NCBI RefSeq assembly: GCF_014647195.1 | Contig: NZ_BMOS01000008.1 | Location: 95,702 to 143,284 of the forward strand | Direction of reading: 5' to 3' | Length of the DNA: 47,583 bases | DNA from: Oceanobacillus indicireducens | GTDB lineage: Bacteria > Bacillota > Bacilli > Bacillales > Amphibacillaceae | Part shown: one piece after another, positions 25,381 to 33,153 of the stretch | Layout: each line of letters begins with the position of its first letter | How positions within the stretch are numbered: position 1 is the first letter of the stretch | Made by a program: the position numbers and the translations under genes | The notes under the pieces: model-generated | Seen by the model: the letters and a program-made list of their open reading frames with translations, nothing else | Databases searched by the model: none | Told to the model about the DNA's origin: nothing

Positions 25381-27117
25381 TTATTCATTCAATTGTTGCT
25401 CAGCAAATTTCCGATATAAATCATGGGTTGCAATCAACTCTTCATGAGTGCCTAAACCGGTTATTTTTCCTTTTTCAATAAAAATAATTTTATCGGCGTT
25501 AACAATGGTAGATAACCTGTGGGCAATCACAAAGGTTGTGCGCCCTTCCATCAGACGGGAAAGAGCTCGCTGAACAGCGTGTTCCGACTGACTATCCAAG
25601 CTTGCTGTTGCTTCGTCAAGCATCAATATTTTTGGATCGCGCAGGAAAGCACGCGCAATATTAATCCGCTGCCTTTGCCCCCCAGAGAGCTTTACTCCGC
25701 GCTCCCCGACTTCCGTAGCAAGACCATCTGGAAAGCTACGGATGAACGTCGCTGCATAAGCCATCTCTGTGACCCGCCATAGACGATCATCTGGAATTTT
25801 CTCCGCATCATCCAAGCCATAGGTGAGATTATCACGGATTGTTCCAGCCATCATTGCACTTTCCTGGGATACATAACCGATCTGGCCCCGCCAAGATGCT
25901 AGAGAAAGCTCACGAATCGGGGTATTCCCAATTCGAATCTCACCGCGGACTGGTTCATAGAAACGCTCAAGCAAGCCGAATAACGTCGTTTTCCCACCGC
26001 CACTCGGACCAGCAAAAGCGATCATCTCTCCTGGATGTGCTTCAAACGTGACATCCGCTAGCACCACTTCTCCTTCGTCATATCCAAAGGAAACGTCATC
26101 AACGTAAATTGATTGCGTACTAATATCCCTCGTGATGCCAACCTGTCCTTCCTCTTCTTCCAAGTCCAGAATTGCAATAATCCGCTCCGTCGCACCTTTT
26201 GCCTTTTGAAGTTCTGTGAAAAACATCGCAAACGATGTAATCGGAAAGATGATTTGAAAAAGATAAAGTAGAAAAGCAACGAGCGAACCTGTTGACATCG
26301 TACCTTCCGAGACACGGATACCGCCATACCCGATAATCACGACAATGACAAACATCATAATCGTATAAATTAGCGGGCCTATCAAAGCAAATACTTTCGC
26401 TTCTCTTAACCCTAAGCTGTACAATTTACGAATCCCTGATTTACCTTGGTTTTCCTCCACTTCTTCCGCGGTGGATGATTTCATTAAGCGGACTTCACCT
26501 AACGTCTGCTGGATATTTCCGGTGAATGTCGCCGTCTCATCCTGCATCTTTTTTGAAATCTTCGCCATCCTTGAACCGAGCGGCATCATAATCAAGAATG
26601 TTATCGGAACTGCAAGCAGCATCAGCAAGGTCATCTTCCAATCCATAATAAGCAGAATAACAATCGCACCAATAATCGTAATGATACCCGTGATAAACTG
26701 CGGAAAATGGTTGGAGATTAAATCTTTTACTATTCCCGTATCATTTACGACCCGGCTTACCGATTCGCCGCTCGGTGTTTTATCAAAATAACGGACTGGC
26801 AAACGAAGCAGCTTAAACCACATCTTTTCCCGTAATCGAGCGACAATCCGCTGACCGACTGCGGCTAAAATATAAGTCGATAATCCATCTATAACCGCCT
26901 GGAGGATAAAAACGACTATGATTGTAATAATTAGCGTCGTACTAAGTGCCTCCAATGTAAATCCATCAACCAGCTTCCTTGTTAGGAGCGGAATGGCAAG
27001 GTTCACAAGCATCGTCAGCATACTTCCGATTAATCCTGCCACAAGTGCCCACTTTGAAATCTTCGTTGATAGGATTAGTTCTATAAATGGTTTGATTCCT
27101 GATTGTTTCTCTTTCAT
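25381..27117 (-). CDS. ABC multidrug-type exporter, fused membrane and ATPase domains
   Basis: This 578-residue half-transporter has six membrane segments over about residues 20-310 and a nucleotide-binding domain at about 340-575. The latter has Walker A GPSGGGKTTLF, signature KLSGGQRQRINIARAFL, Walker B ILMLDEATASLD and the H-loop VIAHRLSTI. It probably works as a homodimer, like BmrA, exporting lipophilic compounds or lipids. The ATG at 27117 is chosen because AAGGAG lies 8 bases upstream; the ATG two codons earlier is too close. It is monocistronic, with its own terminator. The substrate is not predictable. Confidence 0.92.
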   Translation of the reverse strand: MKEKQSGIKPFIELILSTKISKWALVAGLIGSMLTMLVNLAIPLLTRKLVDGFTLEALSTTLIITIIVVFILQAVIDGLSTYILAAVGQRIVARLREKMWFKLLRLPVRYFDKTPSGESVSRVVNDTGIVKDLISNHFPQFITGIITIIGAIVILLIMDWKMTLLMLLAVPITFLIMMPLGSRMAKISKKMQDETATFTGNIQQTLGEVRLMKSSTAEEVEENQGKSGIRKLYSLGLREAKVFALIGPLIYTIMMFVIVVIIGYGGIRVSEGTMSTGSLVAFLLYLFQIIFPITSFAMFFTELQKAKGATERIIAILDLEEEEGQVGITRDISTQSIYVDDVSFGYDEGEVVLADVTFEAHPGEMIAFAGPSGGGKTTLFGLLERFYEPVRGEIRIGNTPIRELSLASWRGQIGYVSQESAMMAGTIRDNLTYGLDDAEKIPDDRLWRVTEMAYAATFIRSFPDGLATEVGERGVKLSGGQRQRINIARAFLRDPKILMLDEATASLDSQSEHAVQRALSRLMEGRTTFVIAHRLSTIVNADKIIFIEKGKITGLGTHEELIATHDLYRKFAEQQLNE

Positions 27118-27158
27118 CTGCATTCTCCTTAATTGTTAGAAAATCACGGAGGAAATTT

Positions 27159-27959
27159 TTAATGATCCACGACTACTTTTCCATTTACCGTCTGGATCTT
27201 AATAAGATTTTCCCCATCTCCAAACGTACGATGCCGGCTACTACTCCCAAAGATAATTGCTTCTCCGTTGACCACTTCAACAATAATCTCTGCATTATCA
27301 GGTTCTTCCTCTACTTGAACATTGACCTTACCATTCACTGATTCGAGGTCAACCGGATGATCTAAGCTTTTTGCCTCTACATTGATCGTACCATTTGTGA
27401 CTTCAGCCTTTAGTTCTCCCGATATATTCACTGCACTTATTTTCCCATTTTCAGACTGAATTGTCGCGGTTTGTGTATTAAGATTCTCTAAAGACATCTT
27501 ACCATTTGTCGATTCGGCAGAAATGATATCACTGTTAAGATTTTCAATCCTTACTTTCCCGTTCGCAGTTTTTGCTTTCAAGGAATCATAATCCTTTTCC
27601 GGCAAGTAAACTCTTGTCACCGCTGATTTCAGCGAAAAGTCGAAACTAAAGAACTGAAGAACTTTCTCCTTTATAGTCACTTGAAGTATCCCGTCTTCCA
27701 CTTCCGCCTTGTAACGATAACGAGAATTATTTTTCGTATCTTTTATAAATTCAACCTTTGTCACGTTGTCAGTTGTCGGTACGATTTCAATGGTCGAATT
27801 ATCCGTCTCAATTACGACATCTGAAATGGTATCTGTGAAGGTCCTTTCCTCTTCAACCGTTTCGCCAGCACTAAGAGATGGATACGTGAACAATGCCCCG
27901 CCAAAGCCAATTACCAACAGTACTATCGCAATGAATGCGATTCTTCTGCGATTAAGCAT
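27159..27959 (-). CDS. DUF4097 family membrane-anchored beta-repeat protein
   Basis: This 266-residue protein has an N-terminal signal anchor (RRRIAFIAIVLLVIGFGGAL) and an extracytoplasmic region of repeated beta-strand units, each near a NGK or NG turn (SENGKISAVN, VTNGTINVEA, VNGKVNVQV). This is the DUF4097/putative adhesin pattern. The molecular role is unknown; relatives are linked to envelope stress. It overlaps the upstream DUF1700 gene by 8 bases and is the third gene of a PadR-DUF1700-DUF4097 unit. Confidence 0.88.
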   Translation of the reverse strand: MLNRRRIAFIAIVLLVIGFGGALFTYPSLSAGETVEEERTFTDTISDVVIETDNSTIEIVPTTDNVTKVEFIKDTKNNSRYRYKAEVEDGILQVTIKEKVLQFFSFDFSLKSAVTRVYLPEKDYDSLKAKTANGKVRIENLNSDIISAESTNGKMSLENLNTQTATIQSENGKISAVNISGELKAEVTNGTINVEAKSLDHPVDLESVNGKVNVQVEEEPDNAEIIVEVVNGEAIIFGSSSRHRTFGDGENLIKIQTVNGKVVVDH

Positions 27960-28515
27960 ACTTCATTCCACCTTTCACCATTCTGACGTTAAATTGAAAA
28001 TATTTCACAAACCAATGCTTCATCCATCCCGTAACGGCGTACATACAGATTCCAATTAATAATCCTGCCCCTGTTAGTCCGATGGAAATGAATATATTGA
28101 ATGGCTCGAATATCTCGGGATAAATAAGTGTGTTAATCAGAACACCGACTAGAGTAAGTGAGAAGGATACCGCAACAACCCAGCCCGCAAATAACAGAGA
28201 CGCAAGTGCGATGAGTGGACCTGCAACAATCAACAGATTAAAGAAACTTAACGAGATGACTGCCCAAAATGCGCGGAAGAAATTTCTTGTCGTACCACTT
28301 TCCTGAACAGCGTCCACATAATATACCGCAGAAAGTTCTTTCCCGAGCTGTTCTGGTGAACCGAGTGAAGAACTGATTTCTTCTTCTGTTTTACCATCCG
28401 CAAGTCCATTTGAAAAATATTCCTCGTAATCATACAAAATATCATCCCGTTCATTTCGTGGAAGTGTTAGAATTGCTTTCTCCAACTTGCTTAAAAATTG
28501 TCTCTTATCCATCAT
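27952..28515 (-). CDS. DUF1700 family membrane protein
   Basis: This 187-residue protein has an N-terminal helical segment typical of DUF1700 (FLSKLEKAILTLPRNERDDI followed by LYDYEEYF and LGSPEQLGKEL), then about four membrane segments. Such proteins usually pair with a PadR regulator and a DUF4097 protein, as here, and may help sense envelope state. The ATG directly follows the padR stop (TAAATG), and its end overlaps the DUF4097 gene, so all three are coupled. Confidence 0.88.
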   Translation of the reverse strand: MMDKRQFLSKLEKAILTLPRNERDDILYDYEEYFSNGLADGKTEEEISSSLGSPEQLGKELSAVYYVDAVQESGTTRNFFRAFWAVISLSFFNLLIVAGPLIALASLLFAGWVVAVSFSLTLVGVLINTLIYPEIFEPFNIFISIGLTGAGLLIGICMYAVTGWMKHWFVKYFQFNVRMVKGGMKYA

Positions 28516-28833
28516 TTATATCCCCTTTCCATCTATTAGGTAATTAACACCTTCCGTAAACATCCACCATTCCTCAAGTAATTCCTGAAGATACTTATTA
28601 CCTTCTTTCGTTAACTTATAATACTTCCGAGGTGGCCCTTCTGATGACTCTTGTAAATATGTTGTTGTGTAACCTTCCTTTGTAAAGCGCCTTAACAAAG
28701 GATATACCGCACCTTCCGATAGTTCTATATGACGAGAAATATGTTGTACAAGTTCATAGCCATATTGATCTTTCTTATCTAAAAGAACGAGCACACATAG
28801 TTCCAGCACACCCTTTTTAAACTGTACATTCAA
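28516..28833 (-). CDS. PadR family transcriptional regulator
   Basis: This 105-residue winged-helix repressor has the PadR N-terminus ([20 protein letters not shown], then DQYGYELV), the recognition region [18 protein letters not shown] and the wing [17 protein letters not shown]. The TTG at 28833 is chosen as start since GGGAG stands 8 bases before it and family members begin there; the GTG at 28842 is too close. It heads the three-gene unit and probably represses it through a palindrome in the promoter just upstream. Confidence 0.9.
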   Translation of the reverse strand: MNVQFKKGVLELCVLVLLDKKDQYGYELVQHISRHIELSEGAVYPLLRRFTKEGYTTTYLQESSEGPPRKYYKLTKEGNKYLQELLEEWWMFTEGVNYLIDGKGI

Positions 28834-28859
28834 CCCGCTCACTCCCTTGATGTATTTAG

Positions 28860-28904
28860 GTATTATATATTATATAATACTATATTGTATATGTTACTGT
28901 TCAA
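28860..28904 (-). promoter_or_regulatory. PadR-unit promoter with overlapping palindromic operator
   Basis: On the minus strand TTGAAC (28899-28904) and TAGTAT (28877-28882) are 16 bases apart. A perfect palindrome with arms GTATTATATA and TATATAATAC around one central base covers 28860-28880. It overlaps the -10, so a bound repressor would block transcription. Confidence 0.6.
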
Positions 28905-29089
28905 CAAATAATAGCAATTAAAGTATAGCATTTCCCTTTTCACCTGTCACTAGACCTGAAGCATGATTTCCGCATACAACTTGAGACTTAGCAAAACAGA
29001 ACGAAGAAAAAGCCAAGACAAGACCAGGTAAACTGCTCATATAACTGAACTTGATCATGTCATGGCTCTACTTTAACCAATATGGTGAA

Positions 29090-29129
29090 CAAATAAAAAA
29101 TGGCACATTCAGTTTTTCTGAACGTGCCA
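29090..29129 (-). terminator. intrinsic terminator of htpX
   Basis: On the minus strand TGGCACGTTCAG pairs with CTGAATGTGCCA around an A loop and is followed by TTTTTTATTTG. The 28905-29089 stretch between this and the padR promoter shows nothing else. Confidence 0.85.
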
Positions 29130-29135
29130 CTCTAA

Positions 29136-30014
29136 TTATTGCAAACGTCTTATTCTTTCTTCCAAATCCGGATGGGTCGAGAAGATGTTCGATTTTTTCT
29201 TGCCATTAATTTTGAGCGTGGCAATCGAAGTATCTTCTTCTGTTTTAATGCGGTCACTGTAAGCGCGCAATGACTCTAGCGCATGTCTCATTTTATCTTT
29301 CCCTGCAAGATCAGCCCCGCCCCGGTCCGCATGAAATTCTCTGTGGCGGGAGTAAGCGAAGACAACAAGACTTCCTAAAATAGAAAACACTAGCTGGAAA
29401 ACAATAATCGCGATAAAATGGACGATCGGAGCAATTTCTTCTCTTGCAAAACGCGATGCGATAAAAGCCGCAATCCGAGCAAGGAAAACGACGAATGTGT
29501 TGACAACACCTTGAAGCAGGGTCATTGTCACCATATCTCCGTTTGCTATATGAGCGACCTCATGAGCAAGCACACCCTCGATTGCAACATCATCCATTTC
29601 TTCCAATAAACCGGTTGAAACAGCGACAAGTGAACGTTTCTTTGATGGTCCGGTCGCAAAAGCATTCACTTCTGGTGAATCATAAATCCCAACCTCAGGC
29701 ATATAGGTTAAGCCTGCAGCTCGTGATAAACGATGAACTCTTTCAACAAGTTCCTGTTCATATTGAGTAGCCGGTTGATCAGGATTGATAATCCGAACAC
29801 CCATCATTCTCTTTGCCATCCAGCGCGAGATTAACAGAGAAATAATGGAACCGGTAAACCCGATAATCGCACTTAAGATAAGTAGTGTACCGAAATCAAT
29901 TCCACCTGTTGTATTTAAATAATTCAATCCACCTGGTATTAAGTTAACGATTATACTAATTGTAAGTAGGACTAAAACGTTCGTAAGTAAGAAGTAAAAA
30001 ATCCGCTTCCCCAT
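29136..30014 (-). CDS. htpX: membrane zinc metalloprotease HtpX
   Basis: This 292-residue M48B peptidase has two N-terminal and two later membrane segments. The zinc site HEVAH is at about residue 150, with a distal Glu in the [15 protein letters not shown] region. It degrades misfolded membrane proteins as part of membrane quality control. The ATG at 30014 ([12 protein letters not shown]) has AAAGGG about 9 bases upstream; a GTG three codons earlier overlaps that site. It has a strong promoter whose spacer holds a palindrome, suggesting dedicated repression, and a terminator. Confidence 0.94.
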   Translation of the reverse strand: MGKRIFYFLLTNVLVLLTISIIVNLIPGGLNYLNTTGGIDFGTLLILSAIIGFTGSIISLLISRWMAKRMMGVRIINPDQPATQYEQELVERVHRLSRAAGLTYMPEVGIYDSPEVNAFATGPSKKRSLVAVSTGLLEEMDDVAIEGVLAHEVAHIANGDMVTMTLLQGVVNTFVVFLARIAAFIASRFAREEIAPIVHFIAIIVFQLVFSILGSLVVFAYSRHREFHADRGGADLAGKDKMRHALESLRAYSDRIKTEEDTSIATLKINGKKKSNIFSTHPDLEERIRRLQ

Positions 30015-30049
30015 CTTCCACACCCTTTATCTTTGATTTTCTTTTCTCA

Positions 30050-30078
30050 ATTATATAGGGGATCACGTGATGCTACAA
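30050..30078 (-). promoter_or_regulatory. htpX promoter with a palindromic operator in the spacer
   Basis: On the minus strand TTGTAG (30073-30078) and a perfect TATAAT (30050-30055) are 17 bases apart. The perfect palindrome ATCACGTGAT (30062-30071) lies within the spacer. B. subtilis htpX is repressed by YkrK and Rok at its promoter region, so a comparable repressor site is plausible. Confidence 0.65.
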
Positions 30079-30186
30079 GCAGGAAGTACAGATTTAAGCA
30101 GCTTTTTCCTGCCATACAAGTAATAATAGATTGGCAAAGCTAGAGAAGGGGAAAGACAGCATACGTGACGTCTTATCAAATTGAAC

Positions 30187-30217
30187 GGTCCATTCAAGTG
30201 CGGTTCCTGAATGGACC
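30187..30217 (-). terminator. hairpin overlapping the stop of the DUF1648 gene
   Basis: GGTCCATTCA (within the last codons) pairs with TGAATGGACC, whose TGA is the stop codon. The following T run is weak (GTTCAATTTG), so it may be a weak terminator or an mRNA-stabilising stem. Confidence 0.45.
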
Positions 30218-30742
30218 AATTTTTAGGTTGCGATAAATTTTCAAAGTATAGTAGATAAAGGGAAAGAATACGAGAATAATCATCACTTCTACGCCGAAAC
30301 CAAGCCCATTTTCTTTCCCTAGCCCATTTTGAATAATATCGTAGTAAACACTCGCAAACGTCAGACTGATTGCCAGGTTAGAAACTGCTAGCATTCTTGC
30401 AGTATTTCGTTTAACGGTATGGATCTCACCTTCCGTTAGCTCTTCCTTTTTCAAAAAGGGAATATTCATGAATTGCAGACTATCTGCTTTATCCGAACGA
30501 ATGATTAAATAATAATTCAACACAAAGCAAAGCAGAACGGTATGGAAGTTAAGCAATATCAAGCCGAATAAAGTCCCCTTATGTCCCCAGCCATCCGCTT
30601 CTCCAGCCATATTAAAATGAATGGGAATCTCCGTCGGCAGCTTGCTATAAGAAATAGAAACATAAGTTATCATGCTGAACATCACAATGAATGTCAATAG
30701 ATCAAGTACAGGCGAATAATACTGCCGAATATTTCTCCACAT
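30194..30742 (-). CDS. DUF1648 domain membrane protein
   Basis: This 182-residue protein has about five membrane segments. The N-terminal part contains the DUF1648 signature, LPTEIPIHFNMAGEADGWG followed by KGTLFGLILLN. The family has no established molecular role; SdpI-like immunity proteins share this domain. Its start follows GAAAGGTTGATTTC. The last codons and the TGA stop lie in a hairpin (GGTCCATTCA/TGAATGGACC, 30187-30217), so a terminator-like stem begins inside the gene. It stands alone. Confidence 0.82.
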   Translation of the reverse strand: MWRNIRQYYSPVLDLLTFIVMFSMITYVSISYSKLPTEIPIHFNMAGEADGWGHKGTLFGLILLNFHTVLLCFVLNYYLIIRSDKADSLQFMNIPFLKKEELTEGEIHTVKRNTARMLAVSNLAISLTFASVYYDIIQNGLGKENGLGFGVEVMIILVFFPFIYYTLKIYRNLKIGPFRNRT

Positions 30743-30838
30743 GAAATCAACCTTTCCTTATGTATATATCCAATTATACTACGAAATAGAGTCCGATTGA
30801 GTTTCATGCAAAAGGAACTGCTGATCCCTTTCATTTAG

Positions 30839-30856
30839 CATAAGTGAAACTTTCAT
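30839..30856 (-). repeat. possible degenerate bcr1-like right end
   Basis: Read on the minus strand, ATGAAAGTTTCACTTATG resembles the repeat's right end ATGAAGTTTCACTTTAT. It overlaps the moeA stop codon TGA but lies in the opposite orientation relative to the gene from the other copies. The match is short and could be chance. Confidence 0.25.
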
Positions 30857-32142
30857 CTGCCCCTCACTTTATCCGCGAAAAAATCTTCCATTGAAATACT
30901 TTCTTTAGAATCCAGTAAGATTACTTCTACCTGTTCTCCCTTCTTTGATTCTTTCCTTCCCTTTAAGAAAACAATCAAGCAGTCCGCTTCAGCAAGAGAA
31001 GAGACAACACCTGATTTATCCAACCCGCTCGGAGTAGCAAAGAGCGTTCCATGCTTCAGCTCGAGCTTGCCACGTACGAAACGGTCAAACGGATTCTTTT
31101 TTAGAAAGTCCGCCCCAAGAATAGCCGTTGTTCGCGGTGAGAAAGGGTGCCTAGCACCTAAAACCGCACGGATGAATGGACGCGCGAGGAGTTCAAAGCC
31201 GACGTAACAGGCAGATGGATTCCCTGACAAGGCAAAGATAAGCTTCCCGTTCTTTTCCGCCACTGTCGTCACACTTCCCGGACGCATTCCGATCTTATTA
31301 AAGAGCACATTGGCACCGAGTCGATTGAAAATCTCCGGCATAAAATCATAATCACCTACAGAAACTCCACCTGTGGTAATCAGGATATCCACCTTCTTCA
31401 AGTTTGTTGTGATACTTTCAAAGTTCGTTTCCAAGTCATCGCTTAGTTTCCCAAGATAAATTGGTTCTGCCCCAGCCCGGAGTGCTTGAGAATGAATCAT
31501 GTAGCCGTTACTATTTCTTATTTTCCCTGGCTCTAGTGGGTCATCCAAATCCAACAATTCACTTCCCGTAACGAGAATACCTGTCGCCGGCCTCTTTCTA
31601 ACGGGAACTTGCGTGTAACCGAATGTCGCAAGCAACGCAATAACACCCGGATTTATATACTTTCCAGCTTCAGCAACAACCGTCCCTTGCTGCACATCTT
31701 CCCCAGTAAAAGATATATTTTTGTTCGCCTTCATTGGTCTCCGAACTTGTATATGAAGATTATCGTCTATTTTGATTTCTCTCACAGCTTCAATCATAAT
31801 AACTGCGTCACAGCCATCAGGAATTGCCGCACCGGTCATAATGCGGACAGCTTCTTTTTCCCCAACCGTTCCAGAAAATACTTGCCCCGCACCAATTTCT
31901 CCCACAACCTTGAGCACACTCGGATTATGGGTTGTTGCTCGAGCAGTATCGCTTGAACGTATAGCAAATCCATCATAGGGCGAGCGGTCGAACGGTGGAA
32001 CCGGGTGATCGGCAACTAAGCCCTCCGCCAGATAAAAACCGGTTGCCTCAAGTGGAGAGAGGTATTCCATTTCACCCGGATTTGCAAACTTCATCAATCT
32101 TGTAACCGCTTCCTGTAATTGAATCGACTTTCTTTCAAACAT
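30853..32142 (-). CDS. moeA: molybdopterin molybdenumtransferase MoeA
   Basis: This 429-residue enzyme inserts molybdate into adenylylated molybdopterin, the last step of molybdenum cofactor synthesis. It has the MoeA N-terminal domain (PPFDRSPYDGFAIRSSDTA, then MTGAAIPDGCDAVI) and the MoCF domain (TGILVTGSELLDL, ITTGGVSVGDYDF and LSGNPSACYVGFELLARPF). The C-terminal domain IV is also present. No other moco gene is nearby. A REP element lies 47 bases before its start, in the promoter area. Confidence 0.95.
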   Translation of the reverse strand: MFERKSIQLQEAVTRLMKFANPGEMEYLSPLEATGFYLAEGLVADHPVPPFDRSPYDGFAIRSSDTARATTHNPSVLKVVGEIGAGQVFSGTVGEKEAVRIMTGAAIPDGCDAVIMIEAVREIKIDDNLHIQVRRPMKANKNISFTGEDVQQGTVVAEAGKYINPGVIALLATFGYTQVPVRKRPATGILVTGSELLDLDDPLEPGKIRNSNGYMIHSQALRAGAEPIYLGKLSDDLETNFESITTNLKKVDILITTGGVSVGDYDFMPEIFNRLGANVLFNKIGMRPGSVTTVAEKNGKLIFALSGNPSACYVGFELLARPFIRAVLGARHPFSPRTTAILGADFLKKNPFDRFVRGKLELKHGTLFATPSGLDKSGVVSSLAEADCLIVFLKGRKESKKGEQVEVILLDSKESISMEDFFADKVRGR

Positions 32143-32189
32143 TCCGACACCCCCGTTTCCTATAATTATAGCATACGCACTGAAAGCGT

Positions 32190-32216
32190 GGGACAGGGGG
32201 TCAGAGCATCTGTCCC
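32190..32216 (+). repeat. single REP element
   Basis: A 27-base unit of GGGACAGGGGGTCAGAGCAT followed by CTGTCCC lies upstream of moeA and matches the REP consensus. Confidence 0.85.
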
Positions 32217-32290
32217 ACTTTTCGCTCTAATATAAGAAACTATAAAATAAAAGTGCTGCGATAACTTAGATATCCAGGGCAAGCCACGTC

Positions 32291-32431
32291 CGGCTCCAGC
32301 GCCCAGCAACTAGCAAACTTCACACTCCTCCAATCGATAAGTCAACATCAACTCACTATCGTTCGTTGTGTTTCCTTTATCTCATTCCGGAGTGCTCCAG
32401 TTTGTACGTTGCTAAACGGGCGCTTACGCCT
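32291..32431 (-). repeat. large hairpin repeat element at the lipoprotein gene 3' end
   Basis: An element of about 140 bp has ends that pair: AGCGCCCAGCAAC (32298-32310) with GTTGCT-AAAC-GGGCGCT (32408-32424). Further complementarity inside (CACTCC/GGAGTG) makes a long imperfect hairpin. The sequence, including ATCGATAAGTCAACATCAAC and TTGTGTTTCCTTTATC, resembles a dispersed repeat I recall from Bacillales genomes. It begins 4-8 bases after the lipoprotein stop. A truncated copy is at 41722-41794. Confidence 0.65.
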
Positions 32432-32435
32432 TTGC

Positions 32436-32993
32436 TTACTCTTCCTCTTCCGCCCATACTTTAAAATCAACCTTTGCCTCAAGTTCCCTTTGGATGGTCC
32501 CATCAGAGAACGCTGTAGTAGCGGTCACCGTATAATATCCAGGTGGGAAATCCCGCCGTTTTTTAAAATCTTCAATAAATCCCGCATACTGCTCACCATC
32601 ATCTTCAAAAGAAAAGACTCCTTGCTTTACATACTTCTCCCGGTACGGCTCCCCAGCTGCAAGCTTCGTCTCTATATGAATATCCTGCACAGCAAACGGA
32701 AGTTCATAGTCCCGTACCTGTTCCTTGATCTCAAATAATACCGCTGAAGAAGCATGGGCAATCTCGACTTCACCTTCACCGATATATATAATTTCTCCAT
32801 ATAATTCCACTTCTTCGCCCGCTTCATATTCCTCCTTGCCACTTACAAGCCGGAGCACAAAACGGTCTTCTATCGTTTCATCAAACGTTTGTTTAACTTC
32901 ATAGCCCTCTAACCCTTCATTTGTCACTTCATTAGCTGCCCCGCAGCCTGCGAGTATAAAAAGGAAGCATAGTAACACAACTCTCATTTTCAT
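32436..32993 (-). CDS. putative lipoprotein of unknown function
   Basis: This 185-residue precursor has a short hydrophobic signal (RVVLLCFLFI) and the lipobox LAGC, with Cys18 in this numbering as the likely lipidated residue. The mature part is acidic and beta-rich (VELYGEIIYIGEGEVEIAHA), resembling an Ig-like or intracellular-proteinase-inhibitor-type fold, and it ends in an acidic tail (WAEEEE). It is presumably anchored to the outer membrane face. The ATG at 32993 has GGGAGGGG 8 bases upstream. It diverges from topB. Its role is not identifiable. Confidence 0.75.
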   Translation of the reverse strand: MKMRVVLLCFLFILAGCGAANEVTNEGLEGYEVKQTFDETIEDRFVLRLVSGKEEYEAGEEVELYGEIIYIGEGEVEIAHASSAVLFEIKEQVRDYELPFAVQDIHIETKLAAGEPYREKYVKQGVFSFEDDGEQYAGFIEDFKKRRDFPPGYYTVTATTAFSDGTIQRELEAKVDFKVWAEEEE

Positions 32994-33153
32994 CAAGCAA
33001 GCCCCTCCCCTGTAAAATTAAAATACATTACATAGTAAGACGGTTATAAGCCGAAATAGGTTTCATTCTTAGCTAACATCATAAGTAACCAACCACGCGT
33101 ATATATGTTAAAGTAGAAAGAGACATCTTTTACGAGAAGAAAGGATTGTACAA

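Noticed and set aside
30839-30856. A sixth bcr1-like copy at the moeA end.
   Set aside because: Only about 17 bases resemble the right end, the orientation is reversed relative to the gene, and no hairpins are present. It is kept only as a low-confidence fragment.
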